DNA of 64,000 bases from JACMLC01 sp963817025 (GTDB lineage: Bacteria; Acidobacteriota; Blastocatellia; Pyrinomonadales; Pyrinomonadaceae). The DNA lies in assembly GCA_963817025.1 (NCBI GenBank), contig CAWFML010000005.1, forward strand, positions 1,674,001 through 1,738,000, in the 5' to 3' direction. Shown here one piece after another: positions 41,858 to 51,105 of the stretch. Both the position numbers and the translations under genes were made by a program. The notes beneath the pieces were generated by a model, which made no database searches, had not been told where the DNA came from, and saw only the letters and a list, made by a program, of their open reading frames with translations. Within the stretch, counting starts at the first letter, position 1; each line of letters begins with the position of its first letter.

Positions 41858-43753
41858 ATGGAAAATTTCAGAAACAGTCTTGAGAGCGACCAGATACATG
41901 TCTTCGACGGCGCGATGGGCACGATGCTGTATGCCAAAGGCGTTTACATCAATCGCTCGTACGACGAGTTGAATCTGACCAATCCTGACCTCGTGCGCGA
42001 GGTTCTGGCAGAGTATGTGCGCGCGGGCGCAGACATCATCGAGACGAATACTTACGGCGCGTCTGCGCCAAAGCTTCAGCAGTACGGTCTGGAAGGCAGC
42101 CTGCGCGATCTGAACATCGCAGCCGTGAGAATCGCACGCGAGGCTTCATGCGAGAGGTGCTATGTGGCCGGTGCGATTGGCCCACTGGGCTTGCGCATAG
42201 AGCCTTACGGCCCGACCTCTTTTGAAGAAGCGAAAGATATGTTCAAGGAGCAAGCCTCTGCTCTCTTGGAAGGCGGCATTGACCTCTTTGTGCTGGAAAC
42301 TTTTTCGGACATCTCGGAGATGCGGCAGGCACTGCGCGCCGTGCGCGAGTTGTGCGATTTGCCCATTGTCGCGCAGATGACAATTCTGCCCGACGGCAAT
42401 ACTTCGTTTGGCACGACGCCTGAAGTTTTCACTGCGCGGCTCGACGAATGGGGCGCGGATGTCATCGGTCTCAATTGCGGAGTCGGCCCGGCCATCGTGC
42501 TGACCGCGATCGAGAAGATGCGCGCGGTCACGAACAAGAAATTGTCCGCGCAGCCGAACGCAGGGTTGCCGCGCGATGTGCAGGGCAGGCAGTTTTACAT
42601 GTGCTCGCCTGAGTACATGGCAAAGTTTGCCAAGCGTCTGATTCAGGCCGGGGTCAAGATGATCGGCGGCTGCTGCGGGACGACGCCAGCGCATATCAAG
42701 CTTATCTCGGATGCCGTGCGCGCAGTCTCTCCGCGCAAGCAGCGCGTCGTCGTGCAGGAAGCAAGGCCCGTGCGGGTTGACGAACTGATGCCCGCAGACA
42801 TACAGGTAGTTCCGCCGGAGGCACGCTCGCAATGGTCGCGCAAGATTACGAACGGCGAGTTTGTGACTTCCGTTGAAGTGTTGCCGCCGAAGGGATGCGA
42901 TGCGAAGAAGACGCTCGATTCGATTCGACTCTTGAAAGTGGCTGGCGTGGACGGCGTGAATATTCCCGACGGGCCGCGCGCGCAGACGCGCATGAGCGCG
43001 CAGGCCACTGCCCTGCTGGTCGAAAAAGAGATCGGCATCGAAGCCGTGCTCCATTATTGCTGCCGCGACAGGAATCTGTTGGGAATGATGTCAGACCTTT
43101 TGGGCGCGGCGGCTCTGGGCTTGCGCAATCTCTTGCTCATCACAGGCGACCCGCCGAAGATGGGGCCGTATCCGGATGCGACCGCAGTCTTCGATATTGA
43201 TTCAATCGGCCTTACAAATATGGTCAACAAATTGAATCACGGGCTTGACCTCGGCAACAATCCGATTGGCCTGCCGACGGCATTCTGCATCGGCGTCGGC
43301 GTCAATCCCGGCGCGATAAATCTTGAGGAAGAGATCAAGCGATTCGAGTACAAGGTAGAAGCCGGAGCGCAGTATGCTATCACGCAGCCGGTCTTTGATA
43401 CGGAGCAGCTACGCGAATTTCTCAAGCGGATAGAGCATGTGCGGATTCCCATCATCGCGGGCATCTGGCCGCTGGTCTCGTATCGCAACGCAGAGTTTCT
43501 GCACAATGAAGTGCCGGGCGTGCGCGTCACGCAGTCAATCATGGAGCGTATGCGCGTGGCATCTGAAACAGGCAAAGAGGCTGCGCGCGATGAAGGCTTG
43601 AAGATTGCGCGCGAATCGCTGGCAGAAGTCCGCGAATTGATTCAAGGCGTGCAGGTCTCCGCGCCCTTCGGCAACGTGCGCTACGCGCTCGAAGTCTTCG
43701 AGGTGCTGGAAGAATTTGCAGCGCGCAAAGAAGAGAGCGTCGCGGCAAGCTGA
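41858..43753 (+). CDS. Bifunctional homocysteine S-methyltransferase/methylenetetrahydrofolate reductase
   Basis: 631 residues, similar in layout to B. subtilis YitJ. The N-terminal domain (about 1-290) is a zinc homocysteine methyltransferase: FDGAMGTMLYAKGV, IIETNTYGAS, GLNCGVGPA and the Cys ligands in MIGGCCGTTPAH. The C-terminal domain (about 330-610) is an FAD-dependent methylene-THF reductase: SVEVLPPKGCDAKKTLDSI, LLITGDPPKMGPYPD, AQYAITQPVFDTEQL, RIPIIAGIWPLVSYRNAEF. It joins methyl-folate formation with methylation of homocysteine. A SAM-II-like element and terminator in its leader imply repression by SAM. Confidence 0.93.
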   Translation: MENFRNSLESDQIHVFDGAMGTMLYAKGVYINRSYDELNLTNPDLVREVLAEYVRAGADIIETNTYGASAPKLQQYGLEGSLRDLNIAAVRIAREASCERCYVAGAIGPLGLRIEPYGPTSFEEAKDMFKEQASALLEGGIDLFVLETFSDISEMRQALRAVRELCDLPIVAQMTILPDGNTSFGTTPEVFTARLDEWGADVIGLNCGVGPAIVLTAIEKMRAVTNKKLSAQPNAGLPRDVQGRQFYMCSPEYMAKFAKRLIQAGVKMIGGCCGTTPAHIKLISDAVRAVSPRKQRVVVQEARPVRVDELMPADIQVVPPEARSQWSRKITNGEFVTSVEVLPPKGCDAKKTLDSIRLLKVAGVDGVNIPDGPRAQTRMSAQATALLVEKEIGIEAVLHYCCRDRNLLGMMSDLLGAAALGLRNLLLITGDPPKMGPYPDATAVFDIDSIGLTNMVNKLNHGLDLGNNPIGLPTAFCIGVGVNPGAINLEEEIKRFEYKVEAGAQYAITQPVFDTEQLREFLKRIEHVRIPIIAGIWPLVSYRNAEFLHNEVPGVRVTQSIMERMRVASETGKEAARDEGLKIARESLAEVRELIQGVQVSAPFGNVRYALEVFEVLEEFAARKEESVAAS

Positions 43754-43762
43754 AGAAGAATT

Positions 43763-43870
43763 AACAGGGATGGACAAGATGGAAAGATTTATCTATTGAT
43801 TCATTTGCTCATTGAATCAATGACTAAATGAGTAAATGAATAAATCCTTCTTATCCTATCCGTCCCTGTT
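43763..43870. repeat. Long imperfect palindrome (S)
   Basis: AACAGGGATGGACAAGATGG (43763-43782) to CTCATTGA faces its complement ending CCGTCCCTGTT (43870); arms of about 53 nt meet almost without loop at ATTGAATCAAT. The right half contains TAAATGA-like words. It separates the convergent methyltransferase and epimerase genes. Confidence 0.88.
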
Positions 43871-43883
43871 TGAATCGCCTCTC

Positions 43884-44783
43884 TCATCCATTCAACACAT
43901 GCCGCAGGGCAGCGCCCAGTTCAGGATATTGAAAATTAAATCCTGAGGCTTTGAGCCGCGCCGGTTCGACGCGTGCGCTTGAGAGCAGGGTCGAGTCTGC
44001 CATCTCTCCGCCAAACATCAGTCGCAAAGCGAAGGCCGGAATAGGAAAGATGGTCGGGCGCGAGATAGCATCGCCAAGCTTTTTGGTGAACTCAAGATTG
44101 GTCGCAGGATTCGGCGCGACCGTATTGACAGGCCCGCTCAATATTTCATTCAAGAGCGCGTGCTCGATAATCCCCACGACATCATCCAGCGCAATCCAGC
44201 TCATAAACTGCTCGCCGCTTCCGACCTTGCCGCCGACACCCATTTTGAAAGGCGTCAGCATTTTTCCGAGCGCGCCGCCCTTCGGGCTGAGCACGACACC
44301 GATGCGCAGGTTGACTGTGCGAATGCCGCTCTCGGATGCGGGCGCGGTGGCGGCTTCCCATTCGCGGCAGACCTCTGCGAGAAAGTCCGTGCCTGCCGAG
44401 CTGTGTTCACTTAAAACTTCCGCGCCGCGATTGCCATAAAAGCCTATGGCCGAAGCAGAGACCAGCACGCGCGGTTTCGGATTAAGCTGTGCCAGCGTCT
44501 CGCTCAGCAGCCGCGTGCCACGGACGCGGCTGTCGCGTATGCGTCTCTTCTTTTCTTCAGTCCATCTGCCGTCCGCGACATTCTCTCCGGCCAGATGCAC
44601 AGCCGCTTCCACGCCAGCCAGTTGCGCTGCATCGAGTTTCCCCGCTTCCGGATTCCAGCTCACTTCATCCACATTTTCCGGCTCGGCGCGGACTGCGCGA
44701 ACGACTTGATGCCCTTTGGCCCTCAAGACCGGAATAAGCGCCGAGCCGACCAGTCCGGTTGAGCCGGTGACTAGAATCTTCAT
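43884..44783 (-). CDS. TIGR01777/SDR39U1-family NAD(P)-dependent epimerase
   Basis: 299 residues. Rossmann N-terminus MKILVTGSTGLVGSALIPVL, then VHLAGENVADGRWTEEKKRRI (characteristic of this family), ISASA-type VSASAIGFYGNRGAEVL with the Tyr region, and the DUF1731 C-terminal block ending FQYPELGAALRHVL. It is cytoplasmic; the physiological substrate of the family is not known. It is monocistronic by position. Confidence 0.93.
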   Translation of the reverse strand: MKILVTGSTGLVGSALIPVLRAKGHQVVRAVRAEPENVDEVSWNPEAGKLDAAQLAGVEAAVHLAGENVADGRWTEEKKRRIRDSRVRGTRLLSETLAQLNPKPRVLVSASAIGFYGNRGAEVLSEHSSAGTDFLAEVCREWEAATAPASESGIRTVNLRIGVVLSPKGGALGKMLTPFKMGVGGKVGSGEQFMSWIALDDVVGIIEHALLNEILSGPVNTVAPNPATNLEFTKKLGDAISRPTIFPIPAFALRLMFGGEMADSTLLSSARVEPARLKASGFNFQYPELGAALRHVLNG

Positions 44784-44893
44784 CTTGATCTCTCCTTAAA
44801 TGGACAGGGCGAAGCGTGGCGTGTGCGCCCGTTAGGTGTTCTGTGAAGCAGCATAGCAGAAGGGAGTAAAGAAAATCTCACGCAAAGAAAGAA

Positions 44894-44979
44894 GTTAAGA
44901 GTTTAGAAAGTTCGTAGAGTTTAGAGAGTGCGGAAAGAATAGAACTTATCTTTTAACTATACGAACTCTCTAAACTTTT
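44894..44979. repeat. Inverted repeat of GTTTAGA heptamers (T)
   Basis: AAGAGTTTAGAAAGTTCGTA (44898-44917) and following GAGTTTAGAGAG face TATACGAACTCTCTAAAC (44958-44975) and neighbouring bases. It lies in the divergent spacer before the large surface protein. Confidence 0.78.
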
Positions 44980-44999
44980 CCCTCGCCTAAAAAACTGTC

Positions 45000-45027
45000 T
45001 TGCATTTCAAAACTAAAGTTGTAGAAT
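45000..45027 (+). promoter_or_regulatory. Possible promoter of the large surface protein gene
   Basis: TTGCAT (45000-45005) and TAGAAT (45022-45027), 16-bp spacing, leave a leader of about 195 nt that contains the 24-bp tandem duplication. Confidence 0.45.
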
Positions 45028-45112
45028 GCGCGCGTTCACCTCAAGCATACTCGCAAATATTAAAACCACTCTCGCACAGTCTCGCAAATCCAAACTAATT
45101 TCACCTCTCGAT

Positions 45113-45160
45113 GTGGCTTAAGGCAGACGGCACAGTGTGACTTAAAGCAGACGGCACAGT
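45113..45160 (+). repeat. Tandem 24-bp direct repeat
   Basis: GTGGCTTAAGGCAGACGGCA (first 20 nt of unit 1 at 45113) and GTGACTTAAAGCAGACGGCA (unit 2 at 45137) are adjacent and differ at two of 24 positions. It is downstream of the promoter candidate and could be a protein-binding site or RNA feature; there is no direct evidence. Confidence 0.8.
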
Positions 45161-45228
45161 TTGTAAACGCTTCCACCCGCTCATGGCCTCGCCGGACATA
45201 GTGTTTAAAATCTCAAAGGCATACCTGC

Positions 45229-48200
45229 ATGCTTCGCTACCTCTCTCTCTTTGCGCTTCTGAGCGTCTCTCTCGTTCTCTGCATGTCTGTCCGGCACATA
45301 GCCTCCATGCAAACGAATCCGTTGCGCCGCGTGACAAACACTGCGGAAGAAAAACTGAGTCTCAACCCATCCCTGAGCGGTGATGGAAGCTCGGTTGTTT
45401 TTGAATCCAACGCAGACCTCACGGCGGCGGGTGGCCCAAACGGCTTTCGCGCTTTTCGCGCCGCGCCGGGGAGCGAGCAGACGCTCTTCACACAGCTTGG
45501 CATCATGCGGGCTATCGCTCCGGCAGTTTCGCAGGACGGCTCGGTCATCGTTTTTGCCTCCAAAGAAAATCCGCTCGGCACAAATGCGGACGGCAATTCT
45601 GAGATTTTTCTTTACTCTTTTTCAGGAGGGCTTTGTCAAATTACGAATACCCTGCCGGACGACATTTCGCTGCGTCATGTCCACGGAAATTTCCAGCCCT
45701 CTCTGACGGATGACGGGCGCAGCATAGCCTTTTCTTCCAACCGCCAACTGACATCACAGAACACGGATGCCAATCTTGAAATTATTCTTTACGACACTTT
45801 GACGGGTTCTTTTAATCAAGTGACCATGACCGGCGGAATCGTCGGCGCAACCGATGCCAAAATCAGCGGCGACGGCTCACGCGTCGCTTACGTCATGGAC
45901 GAAGGATTGACATCATCGCTTGAGCGAACTTTGATTCTGAAAAATCTGCTCACGGGAGAGACGCGCAACATCGCCGCCAGCGTCAACCAGTTAAAGCTCA
46001 CTTACGGGCGAGCCATCAGCGATGACGGGCTGCGCGTTGTCTACTCTTCTGAAACTGCTGCAAACACAACGCAGGTATTTCTTTATGACGGAAGAAATAA
46101 TTTGACGCGACAAATCACTTCGCTCGGAGCCAGAGCCGATGAGGTACGGCTTCATCCAACCATCAGCGGCGACGGCAAGCGCATAGCCTTTGCCACGCGT
46201 CGCAACGTCATAGGCGGAAACACTGATAACAGCGTAGAGCTTTATACTTTCGATTTGCCAACCTTAAAGCTTGCGCGCGTCACCAACGCGCCCTCAAGCG
46301 CGACCGCCGAAGTCGTCTCGTCGCTCAACGATGATGGCTCGCTCGTCGCTTTTAATTTCCCGCGCGTCCTGTCCGGCACTGTTTCTGCGCCAGCCTTCGC
46401 TAACAACTCTGAGATTTACGTGGCGACCACCGAAGCCAGGCCGCCTTTCTCAAATGACCTGACCATCCTTAACGGCGCATCCCTCGGCCACGAGCCGCAT
46501 TCACTAAAAGCCGTCGCGCCCGACAGCATCGCCACAGCCTCCGGTCAGGTTTTATCATTCAACACCGCTCAGGCTCAGCCGCTTGCAGACGGAACATATA
46601 CAGACATGCTCGAAGGCACAACCGTCACCGTCAACGATCTTCCGGCACAAATTCTGAGCATCTCTCCGACACGCGTCTCTTTCCATGTGCCGGACAATAT
46701 CCCGCCAAGCTTTGCACAGGTCATCGTCACCAACCCGGAAGGATTTCAAACGCGCGGCACGATCAGAGTCATGTCTGCCGCGCCCGGCATTTTCACCGCG
46801 AGCGGCAACGGGATTGGAGAAGGAATCATTCTCGACGCGGAGACAGGCCAGACCGGGCCATTCGACCCGACGAACGGCGCACGCCGTCTGGTCATCTTTG
46901 CGACCGGCGCGCGACAGCTTCGCTCGCAAACTTTTGCGGCCATCGGCGGCAGGCTGCTGCCGCTTGAATCAATCACGCCCAACGCGCAGACGCCCGGCCT
47001 TGACGAGATACGCCTACAACTTCCGCGCGACCTGCGCGGCGCGGGGATGGTCACCCTGAGCCTGCGCGCCGGACGGCGGGAGAGCAATCCCGTGACGTTG
47101 ATGATTTCCGGCGATGCTGCGCGCGACATCTACATCAATGAAGCTCTGGCCGACCCGCCCGATGGAATAGCGGGCGATGCCAACCATGACGGTGTGCGCA
47201 GCGGCACGGATGATGAGTTTATCGAACTGGTCAACGCACAGGCCGATGAAGTGAATGTCTCCGGCTGGACTGTGCGGACGCGCGCCACCGGCAGCACAAA
47301 CGAAATCACGCGGCATCTGTTTGCAGCAGGCACAATCATACGCGCGCATGATGCTCTGGTTGTCTTCGGCGGAGGCAGCTTTAACCCTGCTCATACGGCT
47401 TTCGGCGGCTCGCAGGTTCGAGCAGCATCCACTGGCGGAGTTTCCCTGACCAACACGGGGATGACTATCCTTGTGCGCGATGCTGCGGGGCATCTCATCA
47501 CGGAGTTTTCTTATGGCGGCACAACCGGACTTGACGGCAATGCCAATCAATCGCTCACGCGTTCGCCGGATGTTGCGGGCAGTTTCATGCTTCACACACA
47601 GGCCGCAGGCGCGCAGGGGCGTGCTTACTCGCCGGGCACATTTGCAGACAGCACATTCTTTATTCCGCATGCCGGAACACTGACGAGCATCAATCTCACT
47701 CCAACTTCAAGAGATGCGATTGCGGGCCAGCGCGTGCAGTTCACGGCCAGAGGCTTTGACCAGTTCAATCGCCCGATGCGTTTCCTCTCTTTTAATTTTG
47801 TAGTGAGTAATCAAGCCGTCGCAACGATTGAATCACTGCGCGTTGACCGGCTGCTCGGCAAAGTGACTGCGACATTGCTCTGCCGCGCCGCCGGGACGAC
47901 TGAGATTCGAGCGACGGCTACGGACGGCATCACCTCTGTGACCGCTTCTCCGTCAATGCTCTTCGTAGAACCTGCGCCGCCTGTCATAGCCCGTATCGAA
48001 GTCTCTCCCAATTCTTCCGCTATCAATCGCGGCAATGTGCGGCAGTTCACGGCGACGGCCTTTGATGCAGACAATCAAATAGTCACGGGTGTTCCCTTCA
48101 CATGGTCAACGAGCAATGCCGGGATAGCGACTGTTGACGCGAGCGGCGCGGCGCGCGGCGCAGGCGTGGGCGAAGCTGTCATCAGCGCCGCAGCCCCTAA

Positions 48201-49923
48201 CGGAATGGGCGGCAGCATCAGCGGGCAAGCGACACTGACCGTTTCAGTCCCGCTTGTGATAAATGAAATTCTAGCGGACGTTCCGCCTGATAATCTTTCG
48301 ACAAACGCTGTTGAGGGTGATGCCAACCGCGATGGCACGCGCGATGCCACAGATGACGAGTTTATAGAGCTTTTCAATAACTCTTCAGAGCCGGTTGATA
48401 TTTCCGGCATCGTCATCGCAGACGCTACGAGCAATCGTTACACTTTTCCGCCAGACGCAATTCTCCAATCAGGCAGAGGCATCATTATTTTTGGAGGCGG
48501 CTCAGCGCCCGCTGGCGATCCTGCTTTCGGCGGCGCGTTGATTGCCACCGCAAGCTCTCTGGGCTTGAATGATACCGGCGATACAGTGCAGTTGAAACTC
48601 TTGCAAGCAGCTTCAGAGATAACGATTGCGAGCGTCGCCTTTGGCGGGAGCAGCACAATTCCCGCGCCTTCCAATCAATCTCTGACGCGCTCTCCGGATG
48701 CGGAAATCAATCAGGCGGGTGGGGATTTTGCGACTCATCTAAATGCTCTTGATGCAGCCGGTCGCGTCTACTCTCCGGGCACGCGCGCGAATGGCGCGCC
48801 CTTCAACTCTGCGACGCTCGTGCGGCTTGAGATTTCTCCATCGTCAGCCGCCATCAACATCGGCGAGACGCAAGCATTCTCCGCACGCGCCTTTATCAGT
48901 CCGGGCGGCAGCGAGTTTGAATTATCAAACGTCTCCTTCATCTGGGATTCGAGCGATGCGAGCAAAGCTGTACTTGCTCCGACAACCGGCCCCACAACAA
49001 ACGCGACGGGCATCGCCGCCGGAACCGTCACGGTGCGTGCGCGTGCGGGCAATCAACAGGCGACGGCGACTCTCGTCATCAATCCGCCGCCGCAGGTCTT
49101 GACCAGCATCGAAGTCGCGCCGCTCTCTTCGGCCATCATCGTCGGCGGGACAAGGCAATTCACCGCGCGTGCCTTTGACCAGAACCACATGGAAATTTCA
49201 GGGGTCGTCTTTAACTGGACATCTGGCAACCAGAGCGTAGCCTCCATCAATCAGAACGGGCTGGCAACGGGCACAGGCATAGGCACAACACAGATCACAG
49301 CCTCTTCAGGACAGGTGACGAGCGCGCCCGCTGCGCTGAGCGTCACAGTGCCGCAGGTTCCCACAGCCGGCCAGGTGATAATAAATGAAGCGCTCGTTTC
49401 GTTCACCGCTGCCACCCCGACGCGCACGGATTTCATAGAGCTTTACAACGCAACAAATCAATCGCTAGACCTGAGCGGCGCGGTCATTTCCTTCCGCGCT
49501 TCCGGCAACGCGACCACCGCGAGCGCTGTCACGCTGCCCGGCGCAACCGGAAGCGGGACGACATTGATTGCTCCCAACAGCTATTTTCTCATCGCCAACG
49601 GGCCGACGACCTTCGGCGTGCTTGCAGACTTCGACGCCAGCCCGGCAGGGTTCGATTTAAACAACTCTTCCGGCGCAGTGATGATTCAGATTGGAGGGAC
49701 AAAGCTCGACGGACTCAGGTACCAGCAGAACGGCAGCGCGGTTCCGCCCGTCGCCTTCGATAATTTCGGAGAGGGGACGCTCTTCACTTTCGCTGGCGGC
49801 ACGCCAAACGATTTGATTCGCAGCCCCAACGCAACGGACACGAATAACAATGCGGCGGACTTCAGGCGCAACAACTCGCACGCCGCAGTGTCGCCGAAGG
49901 CTCCGAATCCGACGCTTCCGTAA
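45229..49923 (+). CDS. Giant secreted protein: PD40 propeller, IPT/Solibacter domain, lamin-tail and BIG2 repeats
   Basis: 1564 residues with an N-terminal signal segment (YLSLFALLSVSLVLCMSV). A TolB/PD40-like beta-propeller (about 40-400) repeats SGDGSSVVFES-type blades. An IPT/Solibacter-type domain follows (about 407-620: NGASLGHEPHSLKAVAPDS, SISPTRVSFHVP). Three lamin-tail domains start near 634, 1009 and 1383; the first two contain EF-hand-like GDANHDGVRSGTDDEFIEL and GDANRDGTRDATDDEFIEL. Four BIG2-like Ig domains (about 820, 920, 1197, 1292) have SxTWxS cores such as FTWSTSNAGIATVDASG. It is likely exported and cell-surface or released; no sorting tail is recognisable. Role unknown, possibly adhesion or polymer binding. 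Confidence 0.9.
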   Translation: MLRYLSLFALLSVSLVLCMSVRHIASMQTNPLRRVTNTAEEKLSLNPSLSGDGSSVVFESNADLTAAGGPNGFRAFRAAPGSEQTLFTQLGIMRAIAPAVSQDGSVIVFASKENPLGTNADGNSEIFLYSFSGGLCQITNTLPDDISLRHVHGNFQPSLTDDGRSIAFSSNRQLTSQNTDANLEIILYDTLTGSFNQVTMTGGIVGATDAKISGDGSRVAYVMDEGLTSSLERTLILKNLLTGETRNIAASVNQLKLTYGRAISDDGLRVVYSSETAANTTQVFLYDGRNNLTRQITSLGARADEVRLHPTISGDGKRIAFATRRNVIGGNTDNSVELYTFDLPTLKLARVTNAPSSATAEVVSSLNDDGSLVAFNFPRVLSGTVSAPAFANNSEIYVATTEARPPFSNDLTILNGASLGHEPHSLKAVAPDSIATASGQVLSFNTAQAQPLADGTYTDMLEGTTVTVNDLPAQILSISPTRVSFHVPDNIPPSFAQVIVTNPEGFQTRGTIRVMSAAPGIFTASGNGIGEGIILDAETGQTGPFDPTNGARRLVIFATGARQLRSQTFAAIGGRLLPLESITPNAQTPGLDEIRLQLPRDLRGAGMVTLSLRAGRRESNPVTLMISGDAARDIYINEALADPPDGIAGDANHDGVRSGTDDEFIELVNAQADEVNVSGWTVRTRATGSTNEITRHLFAAGTIIRAHDALVVFGGGSFNPAHTAFGGSQVRAASTGGVSLTNTGMTILVRDAAGHLITEFSYGGTTGLDGNANQSLTRSPDVAGSFMLHTQAAGAQGRAYSPGTFADSTFFIPHAGTLTSINLTPTSRDAIAGQRVQFTARGFDQFNRPMRFLSFNFVVSNQAVATIESLRVDRLLGKVTATLLCRAAGTTEIRATATDGITSVTASPSMLFVEPAPPVIARIEVSPNSSAINRGNVRQFTATAFDADNQIVTGVPFTWSTSNAGIATVDASGAARGAGVGEAVISAAAPNGMGGSISGQATLTVSVPLVINEILADVPPDNLSTNAVEGDANRDGTRDATDDEFIELFNNSSEPVDISGIVIADATSNRYTFPPDAILQSGRGIIIFGGGSAPAGDPAFGGALIATASSLGLNDTGDTVQLKLLQAASEITIASVAFGGSSTIPAPSNQSLTRSPDAEINQAGGDFATHLNALDAAGRVYSPGTRANGAPFNSATLVRLEISPSSAAINIGETQAFSARAFISPGGSEFELSNVSFIWDSSDASKAVLAPTTGPTTNATGIAAGTVTVRARAGNQQATATLVINPPPQVLTSIEVAPLSSAIIVGGTRQFTARAFDQNHMEISGVVFNWTSGNQSVASINQNGLATGTGIGTTQITASSGQVTSAPAALSVTVPQVPTAGQVIINEALVSFTAATPTRTDFIELYNATNQSLDLSGAVISFRASGNATTASAVTLPGATGSGTTLIAPNSYFLIANGPTTFGVLADFDASPAGFDLNNSSGAVMIQIGGTKLDGLRYQQNGSAVPPVAFDNFGEGTLFTFAGGTPNDLIRSPNATDTNNNAADFRRNNSHAAVSPKAPNPTLP

Positions 49924-49953
49924 ATTAGAATAGACGGCTTCGAGGCCGGCGAT

Positions 49954-50757
49954 TTACCTGATGTTGCCGGTCAAAGGGCTTGAGGCGCTGGCATAGAGTC
50001 TTTTGGGCATTCTTCCGGCGCGGTAAGCGAGGCGTCCGGCCTCTATGGCGAGGCGCATGGCTGTTGCCATTTGTGCTGCGTCGCGTGCTTCTGCAATCGC
50101 GGTGTTCATCAGAATCGCATCCGCACCGAGTTCCATCGCAATCGCAGCATCGCTGGCCGTGCCGACTCCCGCATCAACGATGATGGTTGCGTCCGGCAAC
50201 TGCTCGCGCATGATTCGCAGGTTGGCAGGATTCTGCACGCCGAGGCCGGAGCCGATGGGCGCGGCCAGAGGCATCACCGCAGGACATCCCGCATCGAGCA
50301 GTTTCTTTGCCATAATCAGGTCGTCTGTGAAATACGGCAGTACTGTGAAACCTTCTTTGACGAGGACGCGCGCGGCTTCCAGCGTCTGCTCGTTATCGGG
50401 AAATAAAGTTGTCTGATCGCCTATGACTTCGAGTTTAATGAGGTCTGTCTGCAAAGCTTCGCGCGCGAGTCGCGCAGTGCGAATCGCAGTCTCCGCATCG
50501 TAGCAACCGGCAGTGTTAGGCAGGATGGTCAAGGCCGGATCAAGGTGGTCAAGAAAAGATTCTTCGCTGCGGTCAAGCGGCACGCGGCGCACGGCGACCG
50601 TCACCATCTCTGCGCCGGATGCGCGATGCGCCGCCTTCATCTCTTCAAAACTGCGATATTTGCCAGTGCCGACAATCAAGCGCGAAGTGAAAGTGCGGCC
50701 CGCTATCTCAAATTTATCGTTCAATGTTTCGCCAACAGGCTCTGCCAGAGTAGACAT
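49954..50757 (-). CDS. thiG: Thiazole synthase
   Basis: 267 residues. It forms the thiamine thiazole ring from deoxyxylulose phosphate, dehydroglycine and ThiS thiocarboxylate. The Schiff-base Lys is in LIKLEVIGDQTTLFPD. FTSRLIVGTGKYRSFEEM, PLAAPIGSGLGVQNP, VDAGVGTASDAAIAMELG and the C-terminal RAGRMPKRLYASASSP are typical. It lies downstream of thiS across a GTGACRA hairpin; its ATG is some 50 nt from the hairpin. Confidence 0.96.
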   Translation of the reverse strand: MSTLAEPVGETLNDKFEIAGRTFTSRLIVGTGKYRSFEEMKAAHRASGAEMVTVAVRRVPLDRSEESFLDHLDPALTILPNTAGCYDAETAIRTARLAREALQTDLIKLEVIGDQTTLFPDNEQTLEAARVLVKEGFTVLPYFTDDLIMAKKLLDAGCPAVMPLAAPIGSGLGVQNPANLRIMREQLPDATIIVDAGVGTASDAAIAMELGADAILMNTAIAEARDAAQMATAMRLAIEAGRLAYRAGRMPKRLYASASSPLTGNIR

Positions 50758-50810
50758 GATTTTAAAGCTCTTCTTTCTGATTATTTGCTGGACGTAAATT
50801 TATAGAAAGC

Positions 50811-50880
50811 CGTGACGGGTGACAAGTGACGGGGACCAGCAAGAGATTGTCTAGTCTCGTCACTCGTCACCCGTCACTGC
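50811..50880. repeat. Inverted repeat of GTGACRA heptamers (V), thiS/thiG junction
   Basis: CGTGACGGGTGACAAGTGAC (50811-50830) faces CTCGTCACTCGTCACCCGTC (50856-50875). The right arm contains the thiS stop codon (50867-50869) and encodes its last residues. Confidence 0.9.
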
Positions 50881-51085
50881 TTTCATTTCCGCCTCCGACA
50901 AAATGTATGATCTCGATTTGATCCTCTTCTTCAATCGCGGTTTGAGGCCATGCCGCGCGGCGCACGACTTCGCGGTTACGTTCGACTGCGAGGCGTTCGG
51001 GCGCAAGCGAGAGATGACGTATCAATCCTTCGATAGTGAGTTGATCGGGAACTTCGCGCGGCTCGCCGTTGATGATGATGTGCAA
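50867..51085 (-). CDS. thiS: Sulfur carrier protein ThiS with C-terminal extension
   Basis: 72 residues from a TTG at 51085. The beta-grasp core is recognisable (IIINGEPREVPDQLTIEGL, LAVERNREVVRR, DQIEIIHFVGGG). ThiS normally ends in Gly-Gly, which is adenylated and thiocarboxylated. Here GGG (64-66) is followed by NESSDG, and the last few of those codons lie in a GTGACRA repeat arm. The protein would need trimming, or the tail would prevent sulfur loading. It follows the Pro-rich gene by about 20 bp. Confidence 0.88.
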   Translation of the reverse strand: MHIIINGEPREVPDQLTIEGLIRHLSLAPERLAVERNREVVRRAAWPQTAIEEEDQIEIIHFVGGGNESSDG

Positions 51086-51105
51086 AACCTTTTGACCCGC
51101 TTTCC

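Larger units (their letters stand above)
44784..45228. other. 445-bp spacer between divergent genes
   Basis: No gene seen. It holds an inverted repeat (44894-44979), a promoter candidate reading right (45000-45027) and a tandem 24-bp duplication (45113-45160), described separately. Confidence 0.7.

Noticed and set aside
42146..43054. 302-codon ORF opposite the methyltransferase/reductase gene
   Set aside because: Shadow of a well-supported enzyme gene.
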